This document shows positions 5,912 to 11,614 of a DNA stretch of 13,797 nucleotides, piece by piece. The DNA comes from an uncultured Clostridia bacterium (lineage in GTDB: Bacteria; Bacillota_A; Clostridia; Christensenellales; Aristaeellaceae): NCBI GenBank assembly GCA_946408865.1, contig CAMJTZ010000038.1, positions 1-13,797 on the forward strand, in the 5' to 3' direction. The translations under genes were made by a program, and so were the position numbers. Each line of letters opens with the position of its first letter. Position 1 is the first letter of the stretch. The notes beneath the pieces are model-generated. The model saw nothing but the letters and a program-made list of their open reading frames with translations, was not told where the DNA came from and did no database searches.

Positions 5912-6353
5912 TTGTTTCACCAAACAATCCTTTGTATTTGTAAAATGTTGCGGTTGTATCTTGCAGATCAAATATCATGCCGTCTTTCAGTTCGATCTTT
6001 CCGTATACCTGCACATTCACACCTTTTCCGACCGAATACCAGCTGTCAGGGTAATCCTGCCCTGGAATATAGATATAAATCATTCCTGCATCATAATCAT
6101 CATCTGGAAACTCAAGGCGATATATGCCGGCTGGAATATCAACACCGATCGTGTAACGGCCAGCTGGAACCGTGACACCGTATTCTGATGAATAAGGAGA
6201 TAAACCGCGGACTTTCATCAATTCAACCGTAAATCTGAAACATTCAATCAGATCATCATTTGAAAATTCTGCGAACGGCGTTTCTTGTTCCGCAAAAGAG
6301 CATGAACAACAAATCAACACCGAAATAATACATAAAAGAAACAGTTTTGTCAT
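5904..6353 (-). CDS. Exported or lipoprotein-like protein with a DIPAG domain, lysogeny-module moron
   Basis: A 149-residue protein starting at ATG 6351-6353 behind AAAGGA. Residues 1-21 form a signal peptide, MTKLFLLCIISVLICCSCSF, with cysteines at 15, 16 and 18 that could be lipid-modified, although none sits in a textbook lipobox. After a helical stretch (30-50) comes a small beta-rich domain, about 57-142, with the pattern VPAGRYTIGVDIPAGIYRLE, a motif seen in many secreted clostridial proteins of unknown role. The gene lies between repressor and integrase in one leftward operon and overlaps the integrase start. It is clearly more AT-rich than its neighbours, suggesting separate acquisition. 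Ltp of Streptococcus phage TP-J34, a lysogeny-module lipoprotein that blocks DNA entry, is a parallel in position and export. Superinfection exclusion is inference only. Confidence 0.75.
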   Translation of the reverse strand: MTKLFLLCIISVLICCSCSFAEQETPFAEFSNDDLIECFRFTVELMKVRGLSPYSSEYGVTVPAGRYTIGVDIPAGIYRLEFPDDDYDAGMIYIYIPGQDYPDSWYSVGKGVNVQVYGKIELKDGMIFDLQDTTATFYKYKGLFGETNE

Positions 6354-6370
6354 TTTCGTTTCCTTTCAAT

Positions 6371-6727
6371 TTACACAGCGGACGGCATAGAGCCTTCTTG
6401 CCGAAATGCCGGCTGCTGCAATATGGATATGGTTTGAGACAATAAAAAATCTTTTCCGGCATCATTTAGTTGTTGAAAGAGATCCAGCAGCTGACGCTGG
6501 CGCGGTGTAAGAAATGCTGTATCAGCCGGCTTTTCACCCAGCAATTCAGAAACAGTACAGTCGAGTGCCTGGGCGAGCAAAAACACCGTTTCAACATTTG
6601 GATTTTTTGTTTCTGATTCCAATGCGGATAGAGCCGCCTGCGAAACGCCTGCTTTTTTTGCAAGCATATTTTGGCTCATTCCTATTGATTCCCTTTTCTT
6701 CTTAACAATTAAACCGACTCTGTTCAA
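6371..6727 (-). CDS. Cro/CI-type HTH repressor
   Basis: A 118-residue protein if started at TTG 6725-6727, which has AGAAGGGA five bases upstream; ATG 6767-6769 would add 14 residues but has no ribosome site and lies close to the probable transcription start. The N-terminal half is a clear XRE/Cro-CI helix-turn-helix, GMSQNMLAKKAGVSQAALSALES (about 16-38), followed by NPNVETVFLLAQALDCTVSELLG. The C-terminal part (about 74-105) is a short helical segment, LTPRQRQLLDLFQQLNDAGK, probably for dimerisation; there is no LexA/CI peptidase domain. It is the first gene of the leftward operon with the exported protein and recombinase, and faces the rightward early operon. It is the likely lysogeny repressor. 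Its DNA is AT-rich like its downstream neighbour. Confidence 0.85.
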   Translation of the reverse strand: MNRVGLIVKKKRESIGMSQNMLAKKAGVSQAALSALESETKNPNVETVFLLAQALDCTVSELLGEKPADTAFLTPRQRQLLDLFQQLNDAGKDFLLSQTISILQQPAFRQEGSMPSAV

Positions 6728-6759
6728 CAAAATCCCTTCTTTCCTGCTGATAGGTTTTT

Positions 6760-6787
6760 CTATAACCATTTTACAGGCATTTTATAG
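6760..6787. promoter_or_regulatory. Candidate left operator/promoter of the repressor operon
   Basis: CTATAA (6760-6765) and TTATAG (6782-6787) form an imperfect palindrome. Within it CATTTTA occurs twice, at 6767 and 6778, eleven bp apart (one helical turn). On the minus strand TATAAA (6786-6781) is a plausible -10 box for the repressor, although no good -35 precedes it. The arrangement suits autoregulation by one of the two HTH proteins. Confidence 0.4.
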
Positions 6788-6796
6788 TTTTGGCTA

Positions 6797-6825
6797 TTGA
6801 CACATAAACGAAACAGGAATATGAT
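6797..6825 (+). promoter_or_regulatory. Sigma-A-type early promoter (rightward)
   Basis: A perfect TTGACA (6797-6802) and TATGAT (6820-6825) are separated by 17 bp. It faces the Cro-like gene, whose start codon is 38 bp downstream, and should drive the long early operon. It is the only consensus promoter I can see in the window. Confidence 0.85.
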
Positions 6826-6827
6826 AG

Positions 6828-6845
6828 TTATCGAATCAGCGATAA
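6828..6845. promoter_or_regulatory. Candidate operator palindrome at the early transcription start
   Basis: TTATCG (6828-6833), AATCAG spacer, CGATAA (6840-6845): a perfect 6+6 inverted repeat lying just after the -10 box, over the expected transcription start. A repressor bound here would block the rightward promoter. The half-site differs from the left-hand palindrome, so the two regulators may have different targets. Confidence 0.55.
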
Positions 6846-6862
6846 GCCGAGGAGGGCGATAC

Positions 6863-7078
6863 ATGAAAATCAGACTGGAGGAGTTTAGAAACCGGCGAAA
6901 AATGAACCAGCGGCAGCTGAGCGACGCCAGCGGCGTGCCTCAGCCGATGATCAGCGACATCGAAAACGGCAACGTGCAGAATCCGACCGTGCGGACAATG
7001 TTCCGGCTGGCCAAGGCGCTGCGGTGTCTGATCGATGATCTGATCGAGGACGATCAGGAATCAGCGAAAGGCGCGTGA
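6863..7078 (+). CDS. Cro-like HTH regulator
   Basis: A 71-residue protein from ATG 6863 with GAGGAGGG (6849-6856). A longer open frame starting at TTG 6797 would begin inside the promoter and is not used. It is almost entirely one XRE-type helix-turn-helix: MNQRQLSDASGVPQPMISDIENG (about 14-36), then NPTVRTMFRLAKALRCLIDDLI. It is transcribed divergently from the repressor and is first in the early operon, the classic Cro position, so it probably represses the lysogeny promoter and tunes early expression. It could also act as an activator; the sequence does not decide this. Confidence 0.85.
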   Translation: MKIRLEEFRNRRKMNQRQLSDASGVPQPMISDIENGNVQNPTVRTMFRLAKALRCLIDDLIEDDQESAKGA

Positions 7079-7082
7079 TCGC

Positions 7083-8027
7083 ATGGCCAAGGTCACCCAG
7101 GTGCAGGAAGTCAACGTGGATCAGCTGCGGCCATACGAAAAGAACACGAAGATCCACAGCGAGGAACAGGTCGAAAAGCTGTGCCGGTCGATCAGCGAGT
7201 TCGGTTTCATCAGTCCGATACTGATCGACAGCGACATGAACGTGATCGCCGGTCATGGGCGGCTGATGGCCGCGAAAAAGATCGGCATGCGGACAGTGCC
7301 CTGCCTGTTCATTGAAGGGCTGAGCAAAAGCCAGCGGCGAGCGTACATTCTCGCGGACAACCGGCTGAGCGAGTACAGCGAGTGGGACATGGAGCTGGTG
7401 GCTGCGGAAATGAACGATCTGCAGCTGGAGGCGGCTGACCTGGACTTCCTGGAGTTCCAGTTTGAGGAACCGGAAGAACCGGAAGATCTTCCGGGCGACG
7501 AACCGGAGGCAAAGGGAAAAGCCTGGAACACCCGCGGCGCTCGGTGCGACATGAAGCTGAACATCACGGCGCGGCAAAAGAACGGGCACTGGTACACATC
7601 GCTGCACGCGATCAGCAAGGACGGAAAGACACTGGAGGAGATCAAGAACGACAAGAAATGCGAGCGGCAGCTGGTGGGCGAGCTGGTTGAATACATCGAA
7701 AAGGCGATGGGTCGGAACCTGGCCGGGAACGGCTGGGCGATGATCACGACCGGCAGGCGACGACACCGGGACGGCTACCACTTCGCAACGGAGGTTTGCC
7801 GGAAGGCGGCGAAGCGGCTGGCGATCCCGTTTTACGACGGGGCGATCAGCTGCGGAAACGCGAACCGGCTGAAACCGGCGCTGGCGATCGAAAAGCGACC
7901 GGAAGAAAAGAACCTGATTTTATTCGACGACATTATCACGACGGGCACGACGGCAGCGAGGACGATCGAGCTGCTGGAGAGCGAAGGGTACACGGTGATC
8001 ACGATCATCGGCATCAGGAACCAATGA
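7083..8027 (+). CDS. ParB-like domain fused to a phosphoribosyltransferase
   Basis: A 314-residue protein starting five bases after the Cro-like stop. Residues 10-120 are a ParB N-terminal-type domain: VDQLRPYEKNTKIHSEEQVE, ISEFGFISPILID, then NVIAGHGRLMAAKKIG (53-68) and ADNRLSEYSEWDME, the pattern found in phage ParB-methyltransferase proteins. An acidic linker (126-143, EEPEEPEDLPGDEPEA) leads to a C-terminal type I phosphoribosyltransferase fold ending in the PRPP loop LILFDDIITTGTTAART (278-293), with ComF-like features. Where related phage proteins carry a DNA methyltransferase, this one carries a PRTase. PRTases join or remove bases using PRPP; ParB folds bind DNA and CTP or act as nucleases. 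Roles in nucleobase salvage, DNA-base modification or NAD/nucleotide signalling are possible; none is proved. The SLOG gene 19 bp downstream supports a nucleotide theme. Confidence 0.8.
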   Translation: MAKVTQVQEVNVDQLRPYEKNTKIHSEEQVEKLCRSISEFGFISPILIDSDMNVIAGHGRLMAAKKIGMRTVPCLFIEGLSKSQRRAYILADNRLSEYSEWDMELVAAEMNDLQLEAADLDFLEFQFEEPEEPEDLPGDEPEAKGKAWNTRGARCDMKLNITARQKNGHWYTSLHAISKDGKTLEEIKNDKKCERQLVGELVEYIEKAMGRNLAGNGWAMITTGRRRHRDGYHFATEVCRKAAKRLAIPFYDGAISCGNANRLKPALAIEKRPEEKNLILFDDIITTGTTAARTIELLESEGYTVITIIGIRNQ

Positions 8028-8046
8028 AAAGAAAGGGGACGACATT

Positions 8047-8436
8047 ATGAAGTATCTGTTAATCGCCGGGAGCCGGAACTACACGGACAGGGACACATTC
8101 AACCGGGTGACGGAGGAATACATCGACAGCGAGGACGCGTTCACCGTGATCGTGGCGGGCGGCGCAGCCGGCGCAGACGAGCTGGCGAAAGACTACGCCC
8201 TGGAGCACGGGCTGCAGTACATCGAATTTCCGGCAGACTGGGAAAAATACGGCAGAGCCGCGGGGCCGAAGCGGAACGACGAGATGGTCAAGTTTATCAA
8301 AGAGAAAAACGGCAGGGCACTGTACTTCTGGGACGGAGAAAGCAAGGGGACGAAACAGTGTATCGAAAGCGCCCGGAAAAACGGCATCGACGTGACGATA
8401 TGGGACACCGCGGAAGGGCGGTTTATGGAGGAATGA
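8047..8436 (+). CDS. SLOG-family DUF2493 (YspA-like) nucleotide-binding protein
   Basis: A 129-residue Rossmann-like protein from ATG 8047, with AAAGGGG upstream. The motifs are nearly textbook: YLLIAGSRNYTDRDTF (3-18), VIVAGGAAGADELAKDYA (34-51), FPADWEKYGRAAGPKRNDEM (61-80) and YFWDGESKGTKQCIE (93-107). The SLOG superfamily includes LOG phosphoribohydrolases, DprA and TIR-associated sensors; DUF2493 members are frequent in phages and mobile elements and are predicted to bind or process nucleotides. LOG enzymes release a base from a nucleoside monophosphate, the reverse sense of the PRTase encoded just before. The next gene starts within its stop (ATGA). The catalytic activity of this subgroup is unknown to me. 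Confidence 0.88.
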   Translation: MKYLLIAGSRNYTDRDTFNRVTEEYIDSEDAFTVIVAGGAAGADELAKDYALEHGLQYIEFPADWEKYGRAAGPKRNDEMVKFIKEKNGRALYFWDGESKGTKQCIESARKNGIDVTIWDTAEGRFMEE

Positions 8437-8810
8437 GCGGCGAGGCGACGCTGTACTGGTGTGATCCTGAGCGGAACACCCAGTGCAGGAAGATGAGCTG
8501 CAGGCATGTGCTGACGCTGGCCGAGGGCGGCGTATGCGAAGCAACGTTCAATCCCGCGTTCGCGCTGCGGGACAGTGACGGAAAGCCGATGGTTTACGAA
8601 AAACAAAAGGAATGGAAAGAAAGGACGGAAAGAAAGCATGATAAGGGAACTGATCAACAATCTGACGTTCATGTACAGCACGATGTGCCGGGCGAAGGGC
8701 CTGGTGCCGGACAGGCAGCTGCAGAACATCGCAGTCGGGGCGCACAGCCTAAACGCCACGTGCGGCGCCCTGGCGGCACAAAGCAAAGAAAATCTCACAA
8801 AAACCGATAA
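8433..8810 (+). CDS. Small Cys-rich phage protein, 3' end doubtful
   Basis: ATG 8433 overlaps the DUF2493 stop. Residues 1-70 look genuine: SGEATLYWCDPERNTQCRKM, with C10, C18, C23, H25 and C35 as a possible small zinc site, then a charged tail. From about 8640 the frame runs 173 bp into the next gene, and its translation (QHDVPGEGPGAGQAAAEHRS) looks like out-of-frame reading of that gene. The other early genes mostly meet at ATGA junctions; here a stop (TGA 8639-8641) sits exactly at the next ATG but one base out of frame. Either the protein really runs to 8810 (125 residues) or a 1-bp indel has removed a normal end after about 69 residues. Function unknown. Confidence 0.55.
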   Translation: MSGEATLYWCDPERNTQCRKMSCRHVLTLAEGGVCEATFNPAFALRDSDGKPMVYEKQKEWKERTERKHDKGTDQQSDVHVQHDVPGEGPGAGQAAAEHRSRGAQPKRHVRRPGGTKQRKSHKNR

Positions 8811-8892
8811 GGAACTGCTGAAAGAGGCGGAGTTCATCGACAACCAGATCGAGGAGGCTTTTCTGTTTCTGAACAGCCTGGAGATCGTGTGA
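8638..8892 (+). CDS. Small early phage protein, unknown function
   Basis: An 84-residue protein, MIRELINNLTFMYSTMCRAK and onward, starting at ATG 8638 with the purine run GGAAAGAAAG before it; the frame extends upstream to 8575 but that part lies within the preceding gene. It appears all helical (two or three helices; KELLKEAEFIDNQIEEAFLF near the end). It ends in TGATG, coupled to the next gene. Codon use matches its neighbours, which supports this frame over the overlapping one. No family recognised. Confidence 0.7.
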   Translation: MIRELINNLTFMYSTMCRAKGLVPDRQLQNIAVGAHSLNATCGALAAQSKENLTKTDKELLKEAEFIDNQIEEAFLFLNSLEIV

Positions 8893-9104
8893 TGGACATA
8901 CGACTGGCGACATGCGTGATCATCCGTAAGAACGGGGAATACCTGGTCGGTCGCGTGCTGGGATCCAGTGAGCTGCGCTGGAGCATTTACGCGCACGACG
9001 CATGGCGCACCCGGAACCGGGAAAAAGCCAGGGAGATCAGCCGGAAAACCGGAGGCATTGAAATGCCGTTCAACCCGGTGGCCGGGCAGTTGAGGATACT
9101 GTGA
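8892..9104 (+). CDS. Small conserved-looking phage protein, unknown function
   Basis: A 70-residue protein from ATG 8892 in the TGATG overlap (a GTG one codon earlier is less likely). It contains ATCVIIRKNGEYLVGRVLGS and LRWSIYAHDAWRTRNREKAR, then MPFNPVAGQLRIL: short beta strands with an aromatic patch, a layout I associate with small clostridial phage proteins but cannot name. No catalytic motif is visible. Confidence 0.7.
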   Translation: MDIRLATCVIIRKNGEYLVGRVLGSSELRWSIYAHDAWRTRNREKAREISRKTGGIEMPFNPVAGQLRIL

Positions 9105-9118
9105 AAGGAGGGCTGGCT

Positions 9119-9355
9119 GTGGCGGGGATCATACTGGACAAAGCGACTGCGAGGGTGCCGATCGCGGCAACGGTCAGCCGGAAAACCGGCGAGATCCGGT
9201 TTGAGTACAGTTACGACTTCATGGATCAGGTGCGGTTTGGCCAGGTGATGAACAAGATCAGCCGGCTCCATGAGGCGTATGAGGACGCGAAAGTAAAGGC
9301 GGAAACGGAAACGATGAGCGGCGCGGCGACAATCAACAAAATAAACAATAATTAG
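9119..9355 (+). CDS. Small early phage protein, unknown function
   Basis: A 78-residue protein. GTG 9119 is chosen because AAAGGAGGG (9104-9112) lies six bases before it; the in-frame GTG at 9101 lies upstream of that site. The first half looks like beta strands (IILDKATARVPIAATVSRKT, IRFEYSYDF), the second half a helix rich in charged residues (NKISRLHEAYEDAKVKAETE), and the end is Asn-rich (INKINNN). It is the last gene before a 270-nt non-coding stretch. No family recognised. Confidence 0.7.
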   Translation: MAGIILDKATARVPIAATVSRKTGEIRFEYSYDFMDQVRFGQVMNKISRLHEAYEDAKVKAETETMSGAATINKINNN

Positions 9356-9624
9356 AAAGGAAGTGAAACCGCTCCTGTTTCGGACTTTTGTCGCAGGATC
9401 GTGCTACGCGCTGCGGGGCGCGGAAGATTTCGCCTTGAAATGGACAGCCGGAAAGACGGCGACAAAATACTCAGCATAAAACTGGCGACGGGGAAAGACC
9501 TGTGACGGTGGGGAAAGACCCACACGACGACATGGCCGCAGGTTTGCCTGGACGGGCTCAATACCCTCGGCGCGGTTCGATTCCGCGGGCCATGAACTAT
9601 AAAACAATATTGGAGGGGATTACA
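9356..9624 (+). ncRNA. Structured non-coding region with repeated GAAAGA-loop hairpins
   Basis: This is the only clear gap of size in the early operon. It contains GCCG/CGGC around GAAAGA (9447-9460) and GTGGG/CCCAC around the same GAAAGA (9508-9523). Between them is a 20-bp tandem similarity in which GGGAAAGACC occurs at 9491-9500 and 9511-9520. CGCAG/CTGCG (near 9394-9418) and GGCG/CGCC (near 9418-9434) may also pair. The right end is a tRNA-like fold listed separately. A convincing protein is absent: the frame open through part of this stretch lacks a ribosome site. It may be an untranslated leader, a processed small RNA or a control element for the DUF3102 operon. Confidence 0.45.
9531..9595 (+). 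other. tRNA-like element (reduced D-arm), degenerate or mimic
   Basis: CATGGCC (9531-9537) pairs perfectly with GGCCATG (9588-9594), followed by A9595 as a discriminator-like base. CGCGG (9571-9575) and CCGCG (9583-9587) enclose TTCGATT, a fully canonical T-loop. GGG/CCC (9554-9556, 9564-9566) encloses a seven-base loop CTCAATA that would read as anticodon CAA. The D-arm is only a 3-bp stem (AGG/CCT), the anticodon stem has just 3 bp, base 37 is T, and total length is 65 nt. So acceptor and T arms are convincing, but the rest is not a normal tRNA. It may be a tRNA remnant or a tRNA-like structure processed by host enzymes. Confidence 0.4.
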
Positions 9625-10545
9625 TTGACGGAGAACACGGGAATCATCACTGCCACAGGCAGGACGAGAGAGGAGATCACGGCCAGCGTGCGGATCCACA
9701 TGCGGAGCATGGTGAACAACGCCCTGGAAATCGGGCTTGACCTGATCGACATGAAGGACGCGTGCCAGCACGGCGAGTGGATGCCCTGGCTGAAGGAGAT
9801 CGGCCTGAGCGCCAGCACGGCGGCGAATTACATGCGGATCGCGCGGGAGGTCAACGGCGACAGCAAGGTGGCGCAGTTGCCATACACGAAGATCCTGGCC
9901 CTGATGGCCGCGCCGAAGGAAGACCGGGAAGCGCTGGCCGAGGCAGCGGAGAGCATGAGCGCCGTGGAGATACGGAAGCTGACCGAGGAGCGGAACAAGG
10001 CAGCCGAGGCGGCGAATATGGAGACGGCGCGGGCCGACCAGGCCGAAAAGGATGCGAAGATGTTTAACCAGGAAGCCGCAAACCTTCGGAATAAGGTGAG
10101 CGTGCTACAGAACGAGCTGAACAAGCAAACACAATATAACGAGGATCTGCGAGGAAAACTTCTGTACGCCGAGAACAACCGAGTGGAAGTGGAAAAGCGG
10201 GTCGAGGTGGTTCCGGAGGATTATGAGCGGCTGAAGAAGGAACAGAAGGAACTGCTTGACGCGGCGGCAAAGGCCGAGGAAAGGGCCAACGAGGCCGAGG
10301 CCGAGCTGGAACGGATCCAGCTGAACGGCGACGGCGGGAAACAGCCGGAAAAGCCGGTGGGGATCCTGCTGAACGAGGCGGTGAACGTTTTCCTGGGCAG
10401 CTGCGACATGATGACGTTTGATCCGGTGGGGATCCAGCGGGACGCTTTCGCGGTGAAACACGCGCTGGAAAACCTGCAGGAATGGATCGACCGGATGCAG
10501 GAGACGCTTGCGACGCCGGTGATCACGGAGGCGAACGTGATATGA
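9625..10545 (+). CDS. DUF3102 phage protein with long coiled coil
   Basis: A 306-residue protein from TTG 9625, six bases after GGAGGGG (9612-9618); an in-frame ATG at 9592 lies inside the tRNA-like acceptor and has no site of its own. Residues about 16-115 match the DUF3102 pattern: ALEIGLDLIDMKDACQHGEW followed by MPWLKEIGLSASTAANYMRI. Residues about 115-235 are a charged coiled coil (EERNKAAEAANMETARADQA, LKKEQKELLDAAAKAEERAN). A C-terminal helical part follows (GILLNEAVNVFLGSCDMM). DUF3102 proteins are common in early regions of Firmicutes phages and mobile elements; the HGEW-WL motif suggests a DNA- or partner-binding role, and the function is unknown. It is coupled by ATGA to the ORF6C-like gene. 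Confidence 0.85.
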   Translation: MTENTGIITATGRTREEITASVRIHMRSMVNNALEIGLDLIDMKDACQHGEWMPWLKEIGLSASTAANYMRIAREVNGDSKVAQLPYTKILALMAAPKEDREALAEAAESMSAVEIRKLTEERNKAAEAANMETARADQAEKDAKMFNQEAANLRNKVSVLQNELNKQTQYNEDLRGKLLYAENNRVEVEKRVEVVPEDYERLKKEQKELLDAAAKAEERANEAEAELERIQLNGDGGKQPEKPVGILLNEAVNVFLGSCDMMTFDPVGIQRDAFAVKHALENLQEWIDRMQETLATPVITEANVI

Positions 10546-11006
10546 GCGAAATGCTGAAAGAAATGCCTCCGGAGGCGGAAAAGGTATGGGAAGCCTGTTT
10601 TCCAGTGCCGATGGACACGGCGAAGGACCTGCGGCAGAGCGTGGGCGAGCTGCAGCTGGTTGTGGCGCAGATGGCCAGGCTTGTGCGGGATACGCGGAAG
10701 CAGCTGGAGGACATGCAGAGCCAGCAGCGGCAGGTTACGGTGAACCACGGCGAGGTGAAAAAGATCAACGCGGCGATCAGGGCCGCGGCGGACGCCTTCT
10801 GCGACCGGCACGGTTTCGGGGACACCGGCGACCTGCGGGCAGTGCGGGCAGACATCAGAAAGACCATTCTCGGACGGTGGCAGGTGAAGGACCTGCACGA
10901 CATTCCGCAGATCGCGCTGGGGAATGTTTACAAGCTGATCGAGAATTACGGCAACATCCGGCTGGTGTTCCGGCTGCGGGACAAGCACCGGGAGGATGGC
11001 TCTTAA
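10542..11006 (+). CDS. ORF6C-domain protein (antirepressor-tail type)
   Basis: A 154-residue protein from ATG 10542 in the ATGA overlap. An N-terminal helical region (about 24-70, QLVVAQMARLVRDTRKQLED) resembles a coiled-coil partner segment. Residues about 72-138 look like the ORF6C domain: VKKINAAIRAAADAFCDRHG, RADIRKTILGRWQVKDLHDI, PQIALGNVYKLIENYG. ORF6C normally forms the C-terminal half of phage antirepressors behind a Bro-N or Rha domain; here it stands without such a domain. It may bind the DUF3102 product or nucleic acid. The ORF6C call is by pattern memory. Confidence 0.7.
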   Translation: MSEMLKEMPPEAEKVWEACFPVPMDTAKDLRQSVGELQLVVAQMARLVRDTRKQLEDMQSQQRQVTVNHGEVKKINAAIRAAADAFCDRHGFGDTGDLRAVRADIRKTILGRWQVKDLHDIPQIALGNVYKLIENYGNIRLVFRLRDKHREDGS

Positions 11007-11226
11007 ATGCTGGGCGGAAAGAAAGTGCCCGGACTGCGAGTACAGGAAAAAGTGCGGACTGGCCGGGCATATCTGGTGCAGCCAGTATGGGATCGTGATC
11101 CGCGTGCTGGATTTTGGTGAAATGGAGCGACGGAGGAAAGCGGAAAATGAGCGTGATTCCGGAGGTGGCTTACGAGGCGGTGGAAAAGAAACTCCGCCAG
11201 CGCGGGAAGCTGATCCAGAAAGCTGA
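10996..11226 (+). CDS. Small Cys-rich (zinc-binding) phage protein
   Basis: A 76-residue frame from ATG 10996. It begins MALKCWAERKCPDCEYRKKC and continues GLAGHIWC, giving C5, C11, C14, C20 and C28, a plausible zinc ribbon. The ribosome site (GGGAGG) is almost touching the ATG, so translation may depend on coupling to the overlapping ORF6C gene. The last 80 bp overlap the next gene, and the residues there (SGGGLRGGGKETPPAREADP) look out of frame. As with the gene at 8433, a TGA sits at the following ATG one base out of phase, so the native end is uncertain. Confidence 0.55.
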   Translation: MALKCWAERKCPDCEYRKKCGLAGHIWCSQYGIVIRVLDFGEMERRRKAENERDSGGGLRGGGKETPPAREADPES

Positions 11227-11614
11227 AGAGGCCGTGGCCAAGGCGAGAGCAAAGGCCACGGATACTTCCACGCCCTCCGGGAACGTGACAGGCGGCAGGG
11301 GCGGCCTGCCGGGCAGCCGGGTGGAGCGCGGGGCGCTGAACGTGATCCGCGCGGAAAAGCGCCTGGAAAACGCGATGAAGTGGGAGGCCGTTTTCCGGAA
11401 GATGGACGAGATCTTCCCGGTGGAGGACAGCAACGAAGGTTTTGTGGCGAGCATGATATATGGCAACGGCATGAGCCAGGCGGATCTTGCGCGGTTCAGC
11501 GGATGCAGCCGGCAGACGGTGAAGATGCGGCAGGACCGGTATGTGATCCGGTGCGCGTTCCTGGCGGCACAGGCCGGGCTGATCAGAGAGGAGGTGGAAG
11601 GATGGCAACGCTGA
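11147..11614 (+). CDS. HTH protein, RinA/DUF1492-like late regulator candidate
   Basis: A 155-residue protein from ATG 11147 with GGAGG (11132-11136). An N-terminal helical basic part (VEKKLRQRGKLIQKAEEAVA) and a Gly-rich turn (about 44-57) are followed by a helical core (IRAEKRLENAMKWEAVFRKM) and a C-terminal helix-turn-helix, MSQADLARFSGCSRQTVKMR (about 109-128). The order of long helix then sigma-region-4-like HTH matches phage transcription regulators of the RinA/ArpU/DUF1492 kind, although those usually lie near the terminase genes. It overlaps the next start. The exact family is uncertain. Confidence 0.65.
   Translation: MSVIPEVAYEAVEKKLRQRGKLIQKAEEAVAKARAKATDTSTPSGNVTGGRGGLPGSRVERGALNVIRAEKRLENAMKWEAVFRKMDEIFPVEDSNEGFVASMIYGNGMSQADLARFSGCSRQTVKMRQDRYVIRCAFLAAQAGLIREEVEGWQR

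Noticed and set aside
5912..5971. Longer N-terminus for the recombinase (ATG at 5969-5971)
   Set aside because: The added residues are unlike any serine recombinase start, and the ATGAGTGA overlap marks 5911 as the true start.
5402..6175. 257-residue plus-strand frame opposite the recombinase and the exported protein
   Set aside because: It crosses two recognised minus-strand genes, has no motif, and its composition is that of an antisense frame.
6951..7781. 276-residue minus-strand frame opposite the ParB-PRTase gene
   Set aside because: Antisense to clear ParB and Cro-like coding sequence.
9531..9595. Calling this a functional tRNA-Leu (CAA)
   Set aside because: D-arm is too short, the anticodon stem has three pairs and base 37 is T, so only a tRNA-like label is justified.
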